Shown: positions 7,181-16,491, counted from the stretch's first letter. The stretch: DNA of 64,000 nucleotides from Paenibacillus sambharensis (GCF_003233845.1 NZ_QKRB01000036.1:62001-126000); one strand, 5' to 3'. Numbers and translations are program-made. Notes: generated from the letters alone by a model not told the origin.

Positions 7181-8716
7181 ATGCGCTTATTCGAAATCAT
7201 GCTGCTGGCTTCAAATGTTTTGCTGCTTGTCCTGTTGTTCATGCCTAACACAGCCTTCAGACGCCAGACACTGCTGCCGGTCAGCGGGATTGCTGCTGCT
7301 GTGCTGCTGGTTCATTTCCTTGCGGAAGGGGGCCGCTGGCAGCTGCTGGTCCCGTATGTAATGACACTTGTTTTCCTCGCAGTCTCCATCTACAGGCTAC
7401 AACGCAGAGCGTCTAGCCCGCAGCGCCGGGTGTCCGCCTGGATTACACTGCCGCTAAAATCACTTCTCACCCTCGCGATCCTGGCCTCCGCCAGCCTGGC
7501 TGTCCTACTGCCGGTCTTCAGCCTGCCCGAGCCGACAGGCCCCTATCCAACCGGGACACGCATCATTCACTGGGTCGATGAAAGCAGGGAAGAAACCATT
7601 GGCGCAGCCGGCGGCAAGCGGGAAATCATGGTGCAGCTCTGGTATCCCGCCAAACCGGACAGGGAGCTGGAGACTGCTCCGCTGGTGCCAGAGGGCATGG
7701 AGATCCTCAATGCTCTTGCCGCAGAAATGCGGCTGTCCGGGCAGCTCATCAGCCATTGGCAGTATACCCTAACCCACTCCGCCATGAATGCGGAGCTTTC
7801 CGGTGAACAGCCCTCCTATCCCCTGATTCTATTGAATCACGGTATGGGCACAGCGCGCTTCCTGCAGACGGCGCAGGCCGAGAATCTCGCGAGCCATGGC
7901 TATATTGTGGCTTCTGTCGAGCACCCGTACAGCACTCTCGCATCCGTCTTCCCGGATGGCAGAGTGACCCATAACGAGACAGATTCAGCCCGCATGGTGA
8001 AGTCTGTTGACTATCGTGAAGAGGTTGGAAGCGTCTGGACCGAGGATGTGCGCTTTGCGCTGGGCCAGCTTGAGAAGATGAATATCGGCCAGGCAGAGAG
8101 CGGCTTCACCGGCAAAATAGACATGAGCCGGGTCGGCGTCATGGGCCATTCGTACGGCGGCGCCGCCAGCTATGATATGATGCCGGATGACCGGGTGGAT
8201 GCGGGAATTGACATGGATGGCACCTTGTACGGCTTCCGGGGAGATCCTGCGGTAACGAAGCCCTTCCTGTTCTTCTATGCGGAGGATACGTTCAATGCCT
8301 ATAACGAGATCAGGCAAGGGAAGTCCTACACCAATGCGGAGCTTGAGAAGATGGGTACAACTCGTGAAGAAATGGCCGAGCAGCTGAAGATCGCCGGACT
8401 GGAGATCCAGCAGATCAGCGAGACGCTGAAGTCGAACAACCAGCTGCTGTATATGGACGGTTCCTCGCATTATAACTTCACCGACCTCCAGCTGGCTTCA
8501 CCCCTGCTGCCGCAGCTTGGCTTCACAGGTCCCATTGATGGCGAGCGGAGCACAGCTATTGTCAATCAAGTCGTGCTCGACTTCTTCAACAAGCACCTGC
8601 TTGGACAGGATGGCGGCCTGCTGGAGAATCCGGGCAGCGCCTATCCGGAGCTCCGGGACGGAACCAGCGAATTTGCCGAAGGGCTGCAGGAGACTACGAA
8701 AAAGCCGAAAGAATAA
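7181..8716 (+). CDS. Membrane-anchored alpha/beta hydrolase (PAF-acetylhydrolase/dienelactone hydrolase-like)
   Basis: 511 residues. Three N-terminal membrane segments (about 5-21, 33-48 and 57-71) and a fourth near 92-113 precede an extracytoplasmic hydrolase domain. That domain has an NHGMG oxyanion region (219-223) and the nucleophile elbow GHSYGG with Ser324, followed by IDMDGTLYG and the His region DGSSHYNFTDLQ. This fits the platelet-activating-factor acetylhydrolase-like group. TTAGGAGG precedes the ATG. The topology puts the catalytic domain outside the membrane, where it could act on lipids or esterified polymers. Substrate unknown. Confidence 0.85.
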   Translation: MRLFEIMLLASNVLLLVLLFMPNTAFRRQTLLPVSGIAAAVLLVHFLAEGGRWQLLVPYVMTLVFLAVSIYRLQRRASSPQRRVSAWITLPLKSLLTLAILASASLAVLLPVFSLPEPTGPYPTGTRIIHWVDESREETIGAAGGKREIMVQLWYPAKPDRELETAPLVPEGMEILNALAAEMRLSGQLISHWQYTLTHSAMNAELSGEQPSYPLILLNHGMGTARFLQTAQAENLASHGYIVASVEHPYSTLASVFPDGRVTHNETDSARMVKSVDYREEVGSVWTEDVRFALGQLEKMNIGQAESGFTGKIDMSRVGVMGHSYGGAASYDMMPDDRVDAGIDMDGTLYGFRGDPAVTKPFLFFYAEDTFNAYNEIRQGKSYTNAELEKMGTTREEMAEQLKIAGLEIQQISETLKSNNQLLYMDGSSHYNFTDLQLASPLLPQLGFTGPIDGERSTAIVNQVVLDFFNKHLLGQDGGLLENPGSAYPELRDGTSEFAEGLQETTKKPKE

Positions 8717-9020
8717 CTGGGCAGCTGCCCCTAAGAAGAGGCTTATCCCAAGCGCTGCTCACCCTTGCTGTACCGGCAGCCGTTCATGGGAAGCTCTCCC
8801 CTATCGGCTTCGCCAGGTTGCTGCGTATACTGGACGCGTTGGAAGATCTGATGCGCAAGCACAAGGGGCTGTCTCAAAAGACTGATTAAATGGGTGTTTT
8901 GAGCCCCATCATCTGTTTAACAGTAAGAATGGCGCCGCAGGGTCTGATCCCAGTGGCGCCATTCCTGTTCTGGTCAACTGCGACCATTACCTCTGGAAAT
9001 GGACGATCGACCGGAAAAAC
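8717..9020. other. Intergenic stretch with two inverted repeats; possible insertion-element remnant
   Basis: No gene with a plausible start is seen. A 53-codon open tail (8731-8889) reads like the end of a helical protein but has no start. At 8875-8905 GGGGCTGTCTCAAAA pairs imperfectly with TTTTGAGCCCC, and 8927-8936/8955-8964 is a perfect ten-base inverted repeat (GAATGGCGCC) around 18 bases. GGGCTGTCTCAAAA resembles termini of transposons I know from Bacillota, so a decayed IS end is possible, but no transposase remains. Confidence 0.4.
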
Positions 9021-9208
9021 GCTAACGAACCTCACACACGCTATTAGCCACCAAAAGGCAGTTTCTAATCTGTAACGAATCTGAGCGTTGTTAATGCACG
9101 AATAATCCATATAATTGGACGAAAAATAGCCTAATAGCGTTTCTCAGATTCATTACAGCCCAGCAAGCTTAGAATTTGCTGGTTTAACGTGTGTGAAATT
9201 CGTTAGCC
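9021..9208. repeat. Four-unit palindromic repeat element, copy A
   Basis: Four related units of about 23 bases starting TAACGAAYCTCAC or TAATGAATCTGAG: two forward (9023-9047, 9073-9095) and two inverted (9131-9155, 9183-9205). Forward units start exactly 50 bases apart; inverted units end exactly 50 bases apart. Outer and inner units pair with each other, so the whole could form a long imperfect stem-loop. A second element with the same arrangement lies at 54153-54335. Confidence 0.8.
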
Positions 9209-9312
9209 GTGTAGTGTCGAGCTCTCCCGCCTGGCAAGCGGACTTGCTTGTTGGACATTCCCTTGTTTATGGAAGGATAATAACCGCCTTCTCAAAGTTT
9301 GACCCTCTGGCG

Positions 9313-9912
9313 TTAATAGACGCGGTATGTCTGGCCAGTCTGTGCCCCTTCCAGGCTCTTCAAGTAAGCCTGGGCCACCCTCGTCCCCGGGACTGGCTCG
9401 AAGCCCGGGAAGAAGGCACTGTATTTATCCTTGGACTCTTCCAGAAGCCCCGGACTGACATGATTGATCCGGATACCGTCAGGCATATCCAGGGAAGCTG
9501 CCTTAACAAACGCGCTGACCGCGCCGCAGGCCATGGCGGCGGAAGCGCCGCCTTTCACAGGATCATCCATCGTGATGCCGGTTGTCAGGGTAAAGCTGCC
9601 CCGCTCCCGCATGTACGGTATTCCCAGCAGAACAATATTTATCTGCCCCTTCAGCTTGCTCTCAATGGCAATCTCATTGCGCTCCGGCGTCAGCTCTGCA
9701 AGCGGACCGAAGAAGGAAGCTCCCGGCGTGCTGATCACAGCATCTACCTTCCCGACTGATTCATACATGGCCGTTATACTGTCCGTAGAAGTGATGTCCA
9801 CCCTCACATCCCCTTCGCTGCGGCCCGCCGTCATTACTTCATGCCTTGGCGAGATGAGCCGGTAAACCGCTGATCCGATCGTACCGGTCGCTCCAATTAA
9901 CAAAACCTTCAT
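9313..9912 (-). CDS. Short-chain dehydrogenase/reductase-like protein
   Basis: 199 residues, shorter than the usual 250. The N-terminus has the NAD(P) motif GATGTIG (7-13). Later signatures are ISTPGASFFGPLAELT and a helix CGAVSAFVKAASLDMPDGIR where classical SDRs carry the Tyr-x3-Lys pair. Here the Tyr is replaced, as in a group of short SDR-like proteins often annotated as oxidoreductases. Catalysis by the usual mechanism is therefore uncertain. RBS AAGGAGATTG. It follows copA on the same strand after a 20-base gap and may be read through from the copper operon. Confidence 0.82.
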   Translation of the reverse strand: MKVLLIGATGTIGSAVYRLISPRHEVMTAGRSEGDVRVDITSTDSITAMYESVGKVDAVISTPGASFFGPLAELTPERNEIAIESKLKGQINIVLLGIPYMRERGSFTLTTGITMDDPVKGGASAAMACGAVSAFVKAASLDMPDGIRINHVSPGLLEESKDKYSAFFPGFEPVPGTRVAQAYLKSLEGAQTGQTYRVY

Positions 9913-9932
9913 CTTGCAATCTCCTTCAGAGC

Positions 9933-12389
9933 TTAGCTGCTCTTAACCTTCACTCTCTGCAGCCTAAGCGCATTAAGCACTACTGAAACCGAGCTGAGCG
10001 CCATTGCCGCTCCCGCTACCCAAGGAGCAAGCAGGCCGATTGCTGCAACCGGAATACCCAGCGTGTTGTAGCCGAGCGCCCAGAACAGATTCTGCCTGAT
10101 GTTGCTCATGGTCTTGCGGCTCATGTAGATCGCATCCGGTATGCTCGACAGTTCGCCGCGCATCAGCGTAACATCCGCCGCTTCCATCGCCACATCCGTA
10201 CCGGTGCCGATTGCCATGCCAACATTAGCGGTTGCCAGGGCTGGAGCGTCATTGATGCCATCTCCTACCATCGCGACATGCTTGCCCTGCTCCTGCAGCT
10301 TCTTCACTTCCGCTGCCTTGCCCTCCGGCAGCACTTCGGCTAGCACATGCTCAATGCCAACCTGAGCAGCGATGGCCTGTGCTGTACGTTCGTTATCGCC
10401 TGTAATCATAATCACTTGAATCCCCATTGCCTTCAGCCGCTTCACCGCTGCAGCTGACGTCTCCTTAACGGTGTCCGCCACCGCTACCATACCGGCGTAC
10501 TTCCCGTCTACAGCTGCGAGCATAGCCGTCTTGCCTGCCATCTCCAGCTCTGTCATTGCGTTATAGGCAGACTCCGCATCCGCAATACCTTCCCGCTCCA
10601 TGAGGCGGCGCGTACCGATCACGACGCTTCGCCCCTGAACAACCGCCTTAATGCCGTAACCCGGGATGGCTTCGAACGCTTCGGAAGCGGGGATGGCGAT
10701 TCCCCTTCCCTCAATGCCAGCCACGATGGCTTCGGCAAGCGGATGCTCGGAATTCTTCTCAGCGGAGCCGACAATGGCTAGGAAAGCATCCGTATCCTCA
10801 TCCGTATCCTCATCCGTAACTACATCTGTAAGCTCCGGCTTACCTTTGGTTACTGTACCCGTCTTATCGAGAATAATGGCATCAATCTTGTGGGTCTGCT
10901 CCAGATGCTCGCCGCCCTTGAACAGAATGCCAAGCTCGGCTGCACGGCCGGAACCGGCCATAATCGAAGTCGGCGTCGCCAGACCAAGCGCGCAAGGGCA
11001 AGCGATAACAAGAATGGATATCGCAATTTCGAGTGCATTCGGGAAGTCACCCGGTATGATCAGGAAGTACCATACGAGGAACGATACAATCGCAACTGCT
11101 ACGACAATCGGAACGAATATACCCGAGATGGCATCCGCTACCCGCTGAATCGGCGCCTTGGAGCCCTGCGCCTCCTCAACGACTTTAATAATCTGTGCCA
11201 ATGCCGTGTCCTTGCCGACCTTCGTCGCCCTTATCTTCAGGGAGCCGTTCTTGTTCATCGTCGCGCCGTACACTGCATCTCCCGCCTGCTTCTCAACGGG
11301 CAAACTCTCACCTGTCAGCATCGACTCATCAACAGAGGACAGTCCATCCGCTACGACTCCATCGACAGGCACCTTGTCACCGGGACGTACCAGCACGATA
11401 TCGCCCGCAAGCACGTCTTCTACCGGGATAGTCAGCTCCTGTCCATCACGCTCTACACGTGCGGTCTTCGCCTGCAGGCCCATCAGCGATTTGATCGCCT
11501 CGGAAGTACGCCCCTTGGCCAATGCCTCGAAGAATTTGCCCAAGATGACTAATGTAATCAGAACAGCACTTGTCTCAAAATACAGCGCCGGCCCGCCATG
11601 ATGCAGGGAACCTCCTTCAGAAGCCCACAGAATCGTCTGATATACACTGAAGAAGTATGCGGCTGAGGTTCCAAGCGCAACCAGGACATCCATATTGGCA
11701 CTGCCATTGCGCAGCGCCTTGTAAGCGCCCGAGTAGAAGGGCCAGCCTACATAGAACTGGACAGGTGCAGCCAGAACCATCTGAACCCATGGATTCATCA
11801 GAATCTCCGGTGTATAAATCCAGGACGTGAAGGAGAAGTGGCTGACCATCGTCCATAGAAGAGGCAGCGACAAGATCGTGGAAATGAGCAGCTTCAGCTT
11901 GTGCTTGCGGATTTCCTGTGCCCTGCGGTCGGCGGGTTCGCCGGATTCCTGCTTGAGGACCGCCTTGTAGCCCAGCTTCTCCACTTTCTGCTGCATATCG
12001 GATACCGCAACCTCACCCGGAGCATACGCCACATGAGCAGTCTCCATTGCAAAATTCACAGTCGCATGTTGAACGCCGGGAAGCTTGTTCAGGCCTTTCT
12101 CAATCCGGGCCGCACAGGCCGCACAGGTCATGCCTTCCAGCTGAAAATCAACCGATTCCTTCACCGTATCGTAGCCGAGCTTGCGGATGCTCTCCTCCAG
12201 ACGCTGAACATCCACCTTGCCCGGATCATACGTGACGCTGGCTTGCTCCAGCGCGAAGTTCACATTGGCGGCCGATACGCCCTCCAGCTTGTTCAGACCC
12301 TTCTCAATCCGGTTCGCACAGGCGGCGCAGGTCATCCCGGTCACCTGCAAGGTCGTCTGCTTGCTTGTCTTCATTTCCGCTGCTTGCAT
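9933..12389 (-). CDS. copA: Copper-exporting P1B-type ATPase CopA
   Basis: 818 residues, normal for the family. Two N-terminal heavy-metal domains each have GMTCAAC (Cys21/24 and Cys89/92). These are followed by the P1B core: CPC in the membrane ([13 protein letters not shown]), phosphorylation site [14 protein letters not shown] nucleotide-binding motif, and [11 protein letters not shown] hinge. It pumps Cu(I) out of the cytoplasm. A 12-bp micro-repeat at about 10795-10820 gives DEDTDEDTD in the nucleotide domain, a small local expansion. copZ lies 41 bases upstream on the same strand behind a CsoR-like operator, so both respond to copper. Confidence 0.96.
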   Translation of the reverse strand: MQAAEMKTSKQTTLQVTGMTCAACANRIEKGLNKLEGVSAANVNFALEQASVTYDPGKVDVQRLEESIRKLGYDTVKESVDFQLEGMTCAACAARIEKGLNKLPGVQHATVNFAMETAHVAYAPGEVAVSDMQQKVEKLGYKAVLKQESGEPADRRAQEIRKHKLKLLISTILSLPLLWTMVSHFSFTSWIYTPEILMNPWVQMVLAAPVQFYVGWPFYSGAYKALRNGSANMDVLVALGTSAAYFFSVYQTILWASEGGSLHHGGPALYFETSAVLITLVILGKFFEALAKGRTSEAIKSLMGLQAKTARVERDGQELTIPVEDVLAGDIVLVRPGDKVPVDGVVADGLSSVDESMLTGESLPVEKQAGDAVYGATMNKNGSLKIRATKVGKDTALAQIIKVVEEAQGSKAPIQRVADAISGIFVPIVVAVAIVSFLVWYFLIIPGDFPNALEIAISILVIACPCALGLATPTSIMAGSGRAAELGILFKGGEHLEQTHKIDAIILDKTGTVTKGKPELTDVVTDEDTDEDTDAFLAIVGSAEKNSEHPLAEAIVAGIEGRGIAIPASEAFEAIPGYGIKAVVQGRSVVIGTRRLMEREGIADAESAYNAMTELEMAGKTAMLAAVDGKYAGMVAVADTVKETSAAAVKRLKAMGIQVIMITGDNERTAQAIAAQVGIEHVLAEVLPEGKAAEVKKLQEQGKHVAMVGDGINDAPALATANVGMAIGTGTDVAMEAADVTLMRGELSSIPDAIYMSRKTMSNIRQNLFWALGYNTLGIPVAAIGLLAPWVAGAAMALSSVSVVLNALRLQRVKVKSS

Positions 12390-12430
12390 CGCTATCCCTC
12401 TCCTTTACCATCCCTTACACGATATCTCCC

Positions 12431-12631
12431 TTACACGATATCGTAGCCCTGCTCCTCAATCGCTTCTTTAATTTGATCCAGACTAAGCTTGCTTTCGTCA
12501 TAAGCAACTTCCACCGTGCCGGCGCTCAGGTTAACTTTGCCTTCTGCCCCGATCTCCTTCAGTGCATTCTCAACGGAGTTCACACAGTGCTGGCAGCTCA
12601 TGCCTTGTACGTTCAATGTTTGGTTCATCAT
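12431..12631 (-). CDS. copZ: Copper chaperone CopZ
   Basis: 66 residues forming a single heavy-metal-associated domain with metal motif GMSCQHC (Cys13 and Cys16 in the reading that starts MMNQ). It carries Cu(I) to CopA in the cytoplasm. AAAGGAG precedes the two adjacent ATG codons; either could be used. First gene of the copZ-copA operon. Confidence 0.95.
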   Translation of the reverse strand: MMNQTLNVQGMSCQHCVNSVENALKEIGAEGKVNLSAGTVEVAYDESKLSLDQIKEAIEEQGYDIV

Positions 12632-12677
12632 GGATATCGTCTCCTTTTAATATAAAGTAGTGTTGCCGATGCTTAAT

Positions 12678-12706
12678 ACTATACCCCCCTACCCTATATT
12701 AGTCAA
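12678..12706 (-). promoter_or_regulatory. copZA promoter with CsoR-like operator in the spacer
   Basis: Reading the minus strand: -35 TTGACT (12706-12701), 17 bases, -10 TATAGT (12683-12678). The spacer carries TATAGGGTAGGGGGGTATA (12698-12680), G-tract flanked by TATA, like the sites bound by the copper repressor CsoR in front of copZA. No csoR gene is in the window. Confidence 0.75.
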
Positions 12707-12731
12707 GGGGATTTTGGAACTTTTTATTATT

Positions 12732-13180
12732 TTAACCGATTGCGGCTGGTTTACGCGGCTTTAGGAACAACAGCAGCAGGATGATGCTGAGCGCAGATAC
12801 AAGACTGCTTAACAGAAACAGCATGCTGAAGCCATTGCTTCCGATGGACAGAAGCAGTCCGGCTGCGGTTGGTCCCAGCGTAGAGCCAAGCGAACGAAAC
12901 AAACTGATATACCCCACCGCCGTACCTGTCTCGCCCGGATCAACAGCCTGCAGGATCAGCATGTTAAGCGGAGCTCCTATAATAATGCCGATTCCGAAGC
13001 CCATGAGCGCCAATCCATGTGTGCAATGATGAGTCCTCCAGCAATTGGCCCAAGGATCGTGCCCAGTCCGAAGACCATACCGATCAGACCCAGCATCTTG
13101 CCGCGCTGCTCAGGCGGATAGGACATCGCGATTTGTGCGCCTGCGATCGGGGAAATACGTGCCGCTGGTCTCATTCTACT
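12732..13180 (-). pseudogene. MFS multidrug transporter (DHA2-type) remnant
   Basis: Two pieces of one transporter in different frames. The upstream piece (about 13020-13165) encodes SPIAGAQIAMSYPPEQRGKM then GLGTILGPIAGG, the helix 4-5 region of DHA2 exporters. The downstream piece (12732-13013) encodes GFGIGIIIGAPLNMLILQAV and the last helices. The N-terminus and some 200 central residues are missing and the frame shifts at the junction near 13013-13020. The gene is therefore dead. A short open stretch at 13176-13279 upstream belongs to something I cannot identify. Confidence 0.8.
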
Positions 13181-13363
13181 CTCCACACCAAGCTGCTCGC
13201 TTACTGAACGAAGCACAAGAAGACCAGCTTCGCCATGAAGCTGGTCCAGGATCTTGGTGCCCATTATTATGGTAAACATGCATATAAGAAACTACTTCCA
13301 GCTGGCGTATACACTTGATAGAGATGTCACGGAACCAACTGCGCTGCTGACCTGACTCCCTAA

Positions 13364-14128
13364 TCATCCCCTCGCCGAAGCTGGACCCGCTACCGTACGG
13401 TTCCAGTTCCTTCCCGCCGCCAGGTCCCGCTTTAGGATAAGCAGCCCAACTGCCGCGGCAGCTCCCCCGAAGAGAAGCAGGAACAGCAGGGCCTCAACTG
13501 GCGGCTTCCCTCCACCTCCTGTCAGGCCGTATGAGAGCATCTCGCTAGTGTACGTCAACGGTGACAGGGACGAGGTCAGCTGCAGAAATTCCGGACTGCG
13601 TTCAAGCGGGAAGAAGATGCCCGATACAGCCGTAAGCAGAATATAGAACAGCTGGGCGAATCCCAGCGCACTGCCCACCGTCTTGGACAAGGATGCTACG
13701 AGCAGGGAAAAGCCGCCAAGACCGAATAGACTTGCCGCAAACGCCGCAATCAGCCATCCGGCCCTGATGTCTATCTCCGGCTGAAGAATCCAGATGCCAA
13801 TTGGGATAAACAATCCCGCCTGAATGCAGCTAATAAGCACCCGGGACAGCACAAAGGCGGATGAGAGCATACCGATGCTTCCCTCTTCCACGGCGATCCG
13901 GAGCAGACTATTCTCCCGTAACAGCGCAAGCCGGTAAGGTATGGCATAAATCAGGCCTTGAAACAGAAGGAACGCCGCCAGTCCCGGAAGAATGAAGGTA
14001 GCAAACAACTCCCCGCGGATAAACAACGCGAAGGCAGTCATAAGCAGCGGCGGAAAGATCCATTCCCAGAAACGCAAATATTTATCCCGGAAAGCCGACT
14101 TGATCAGGTTCACAATTAACACTCCCAC
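13364..14128 (-). CDS. ABC-2 type transporter permease
   Basis: 254 residues with about six membrane segments and the ABC-2 exporter pattern, including LTAVSGIFFPLERSPEFLQL before the final helices. A GTG start overlaps the end of the ATPase gene by 13 bases and has AGGTGGTG at proper spacing. It forms an exporter with the ATPase encoded upstream. Position at the end of an ECF sigma/anti-sigma operon suggests export of a toxic compound or lipid intermediate under envelope stress. Confidence 0.88.
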   Translation of the reverse strand: MGVLIVNLIKSAFRDKYLRFWEWIFPPLLMTAFALFIRGELFATFILPGLAAFLLFQGLIYAIPYRLALLRENSLLRIAVEEGSIGMLSSAFVLSRVLISCIQAGLFIPIGIWILQPEIDIRAGWLIAAFAASLFGLGGFSLLVASLSKTVGSALGFAQLFYILLTAVSGIFFPLERSPEFLQLTSSLSPLTYTSEMLSYGLTGGGGKPPVEALLFLLLFGGAAAAVGLLILKRDLAAGRNWNRTVAGPASARG

Positions 14129-14823
14129 TGGCTATTCACCACCTGTTCCTCGCAGTAATCGGCGAACGCATCTTCGCTGTAATCCTGAACAGATGACCGT
14201 ACCTGGGAAACGTCGAAGGAATATGCTTTTCCGCCATGCATGAAGTACCCGCGGTCTGCAACCGCCAAGCTGTCCCGGATGTGATGGCTGATCCATAGAA
14301 CCGTCTTCCCCTCCTGGCTAAGCCGCTTCAGCATGTCAAAATAAAACCGGCGGCCCGCAGGATCCATAGCTGATTCCGCTTCATCGAAGAGATAAATATC
14401 CTTGTCGCGCATCAGCGTGATCCCAAGAGCAAGCCGCTGCTTCTCTCCGCCTGAAAGGCTGCTTGCATTAGACCGTTCCGCATGGCTTAGGCCAAGCTCC
14501 TCTATAAATTGGTCCATTCTAGCTGGACTCCATTGGGTGCGGAACAGCTTATTAAAGCTCCGCAGATTTTCCACCACCGTCATATCCGGCATGTAAACCG
14601 GCGTTTGCTCATGATAACCGACCTGTCCGCGTACAGCCACCTCCCCGCCTGACGAAAGCAGCCGTCCCATGATAGCGCGGAACACGGTCGATTTCCCAGA
14701 ACCATTGCGTCCGGCAATGAAAACCAACTCCCCACTGCCTGCCCGTATACGAACTCGGTCCAACACCTGCCGTCCGCCCAGTGTAACCTCAAGCTCAGCC
14801 ACAGCAACCGCCTCTTCTATCAT
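14116..14823 (-). CDS. ABC transporter ATP-binding protein
   Basis: 235 residues. Walker A GRNGSGKST, signature LSGGEKQRLALG, Walker B DIYLFDEAESAMDP and a switch His in WISHHIRDS are all present, so it should be active. The start ATG overlaps the stop of the preceding gene by four bases. Partner of the downstream permease. Confidence 0.92.
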   Translation of the reverse strand: MIEEAVAVAELEVTLGGRQVLDRVRIRAGSGELVFIAGRNGSGKSTVFRAIMGRLLSSGGEVAVRGQVGYHEQTPVYMPDMTVVENLRSFNKLFRTQWSPARMDQFIEELGLSHAERSNASSLSGGEKQRLALGITLMRDKDIYLFDEAESAMDPAGRRFYFDMLKRLSQEGKTVLWISHHIRDSLAVADRGYFMHGGKAYSFDVSQVRSSVQDYSEDAFADYCEEQVVNSQWEC

Positions 14824-15119
14824 GTCCTTACTCCCTTCTCTATCGCAACGGATGATCCCCTTGACCTAGACTTGTCAAACCGGCCCGTTAACTTGATATA
14901 ATCCATCACACGCAGCGGCACCATGTCCGCGTAACGGTCAGACAGCATCCTTACTGCCTCGCGAGGCAGACCTTGTTCTTCGAGTGATCGGCTGAATTGC
15001 CCCACTGCCTGTCTCCTGACTCGTCTTCCATTCAGCAGAACGGCTGTCAGCTTAAACGGGATTCTCCCTGCCTTGAGAACATTCCAGCCTATGTGCACCA
15101 GATTCATTCTTTCGCTCAT
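14820..15119 (-). CDS. Small protein of unknown function, paralogue of its neighbour
   Basis: 99 residues, basic, no clear membrane segment. The middle part LEEQGLPREAVRMLSDRYAD then VMDYIK resembles VQAGLPQDVAVKMAGDYMFS then FMKIMD of the protein encoded just upstream. The two share a helical domain and probably arose by duplication. Four-base overlaps with both neighbours fix it in the sigma operon. I do not recognise the family; a role as adaptor between anti-sigma factor and exporter is possible but unproven. Confidence 0.75.
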   Translation of the reverse strand: MSERMNLVHIGWNVLKAGRIPFKLTAVLLNGRRVRRQAVGQFSRSLEEQGLPREAVRMLSDRYADMVPLRVMDYIKLTGRFDKSRSRGSSVAIEKGVRT

Positions 15120-15397
15120 TGTTCCGTCGAATCCATGATCTTCATAAAGTCGCGAAGGGAGAACATGTAATCACCCGCCATCTTGACAGCCACATCCTGC
15201 GGCAGTCCGGCCTGAACAAGTTCCTTATACAGCGATCCCACCGACTGACCAATTTTGCTGCCGGCTTCCGGGGAATAGAACGATTCCAATACGCGCGTGA
15301 TTAGCAGCGGCAGCTTCTCCGCTGTAACATCGAGCAGTTCGGCGATCTCTTTCGCACTCATATTGTAGTTATAGTGGTTGTTATATTCCTTCTCCAT
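15116..15397 (-). CDS. Small protein of unknown function in ECF sigma operon
   Basis: 93 residues, mostly helical and mildly acidic. After a Tyr/Asn-rich start (residues 5-12) comes MSAKEIAELLDVTAEKLPLL, which could be a small helix-turn-helix, then the GLPQDVAVKMAGDYM motif shared with the next gene. AGGAGAGG precedes the ATG. It lies between the anti-sigma gene and the ABC genes. Family not recognised. Confidence 0.75.
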   Translation of the reverse strand: MEKEYNNHYNYNMSAKEIAELLDVTAEKLPLLITRVLESFYSPEAGSKIGQSVGSLYKELVQAGLPQDVAVKMAGDYMFSLRDFMKIMDSTEQ

Positions 15398-15439
15398 CTT
15401 CGAACCTCTCCTCTATACATTATCAGGTATGGAAACCGG

Positions 15440-15898
15440 TTAAATACGCATTCCGTTCTGTAATGCAGACTTCGCTGCATGGTTATACCATCTGAGCACG
15501 GAGAGGACAGAAGATAGCGATTGTCTCATCTTCCTGTATTCATTCCGCACTGCACCCCACTCAACCAAGTATTCTTCGATTCCGGTCTGCCCGCTCCCTG
15601 CCCGAGCTGTGCCTGCCAGCAGGACGGCCTCCGCTGCTGCTAACAACTTTCCTTCCGCGGGAGCCAGACCTTCGATCACGCCGCATATTGAAGTGAATAA
15701 AGACTCCACTTTATGATCCTCCAGCCGGTCAACCTCTCCTGATACCTGCTCTTTCATCGTCATGAACATCACCAAGTCACTGCGGCATCCCGGACACCCG
15801 GTGAGATGCCCGTATACCTCACGTTTTTCGGAGGCTTGAAGTGTATCATTCACCAGCCAGGGGATCAGTACAGATACACGCTCGCATCGTTCGCTCAT
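15440..15898 (-). CDS. Zinc-finger anti-sigma factor
   Basis: 152 residues. The N-terminus carries the zinc-binding anti-sigma pattern HLTGCPGC (His-x3-Cys-x2-Cys) with a further Cys at residue 5. Typical ECF anti-sigma factors are membrane proteins with a central helix; here I see no convincing membrane segment (the LLAAAEAVLLAGTARAG stretch is only weakly hydrophobic). It may therefore be a soluble, redox- or ligand-responsive type. The ATG overlaps the sigma gene stop by four bases, the standard sigma/anti-sigma coupling. Confidence 0.85.
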   Translation of the reverse strand: MSERCERVSVLIPWLVNDTLQASEKREVYGHLTGCPGCRSDLVMFMTMKEQVSGEVDRLEDHKVESLFTSICGVIEGLAPAEGKLLAAAEAVLLAGTARAGSGQTGIEEYLVEWGAVRNEYRKMRQSLSSVLSVLRWYNHAAKSALQNGMRI

Positions 15899-16491
15899 TG
15901 GTCTCCTCCTTCACCTGGCATTATTTTGCGCAATGCATTCTTCAGATGGTAGACCCGGCTCTTCACGGTACCTTCCGGTATGCTCAGCACCCTGGCGACT
16001 TCGCTGTAAGACAACCCCAGAACAAACACCAGCTCAACCAGCTGCCTCGCCTCAGGCTCCAGGCGCTTCACCGCCTCCCGAACGGTAAGCCCTGTAAGTA
16101 AACTCCCGCTGAAGTCCGGCTGGGCAGCACCATGCTCCGCGATCTCATCCAGAGCAAGCGGCATCCGCTCATCTGCTGTTTTATACCTACGGCGTAAAAC
16201 ATCCAGCATCTTATTGCGAACAATGGCGAACAGCCAGGAAGCTGCACTTGACTGGCCCTGAAACCTTCCTGCACCTTGCCACACAGCTACAAACACATCT
16301 TGAATAAGTTCTTGAATCAGCTGCTCATCTCTGAACCGCTTCTTCAGGAAACTATACACAGGATTGACAAAGGAGCTGTAGAAGGCTTCGAAGCTCTCCT
16401 TGTTCCCCTCTGCAGTCTGCAGCAGCAGCAGCCTCAGCCTCTGCTCTTCCCGGCCACGGTCGGAATCCGCCGTATTCTGCTCATAGGTCAT
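15895..16491 (-). CDS. ECF RNA polymerase sigma factor
   Basis: About 198 residues from the ATG following GAGAGG; a longer frame to 16542 is open but lacks a ribosome site. Region 2 is seen in FLKKRFRDEQLIQELIQDVF and ASWLFAIVRNKMLDVLRRR, region 4 in LVFVLGLSYSEVARVLSIPE then GTVKSRVYHLKNALRK. First gene of the operon sigma, anti-sigma, two small proteins, ABC ATPase, permease. A promoter of ECF type lies 70-97 bases upstream, suggesting autoregulation. Confidence 0.93.
   Translation of the reverse strand: MTYEQNTADSDRGREEQRLRLLLLQTAEGNKESFEAFYSSFVNPVYSFLKKRFRDEQLIQELIQDVFVAVWQGAGRFQGQSSAASWLFAIVRNKMLDVLRRRYKTADERMPLALDEIAEHGAAQPDFSGSLLTGLTVREAVKRLEPEARQLVELVFVLGLSYSEVARVLSIPEGTVKSRVYHLKNALRKIMPGEGGDQ

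Noticed and set aside
8731-8889. 53-codon open tail resembling the end of a helical protein
   Set aside because: No start codon with ribosome site, no recognisable family; kept only as part of the intergenic description.
10890-11552. 220-codon open frame on the plus strand
   Set aside because: Antisense to copA; Arg-rich shadow without start signals.
13176-13279. N-terminus of the MFS remnant
   Set aside because: The residues do not resemble an MFS N-terminus; left as unidentified sequence joined by rearrangement.
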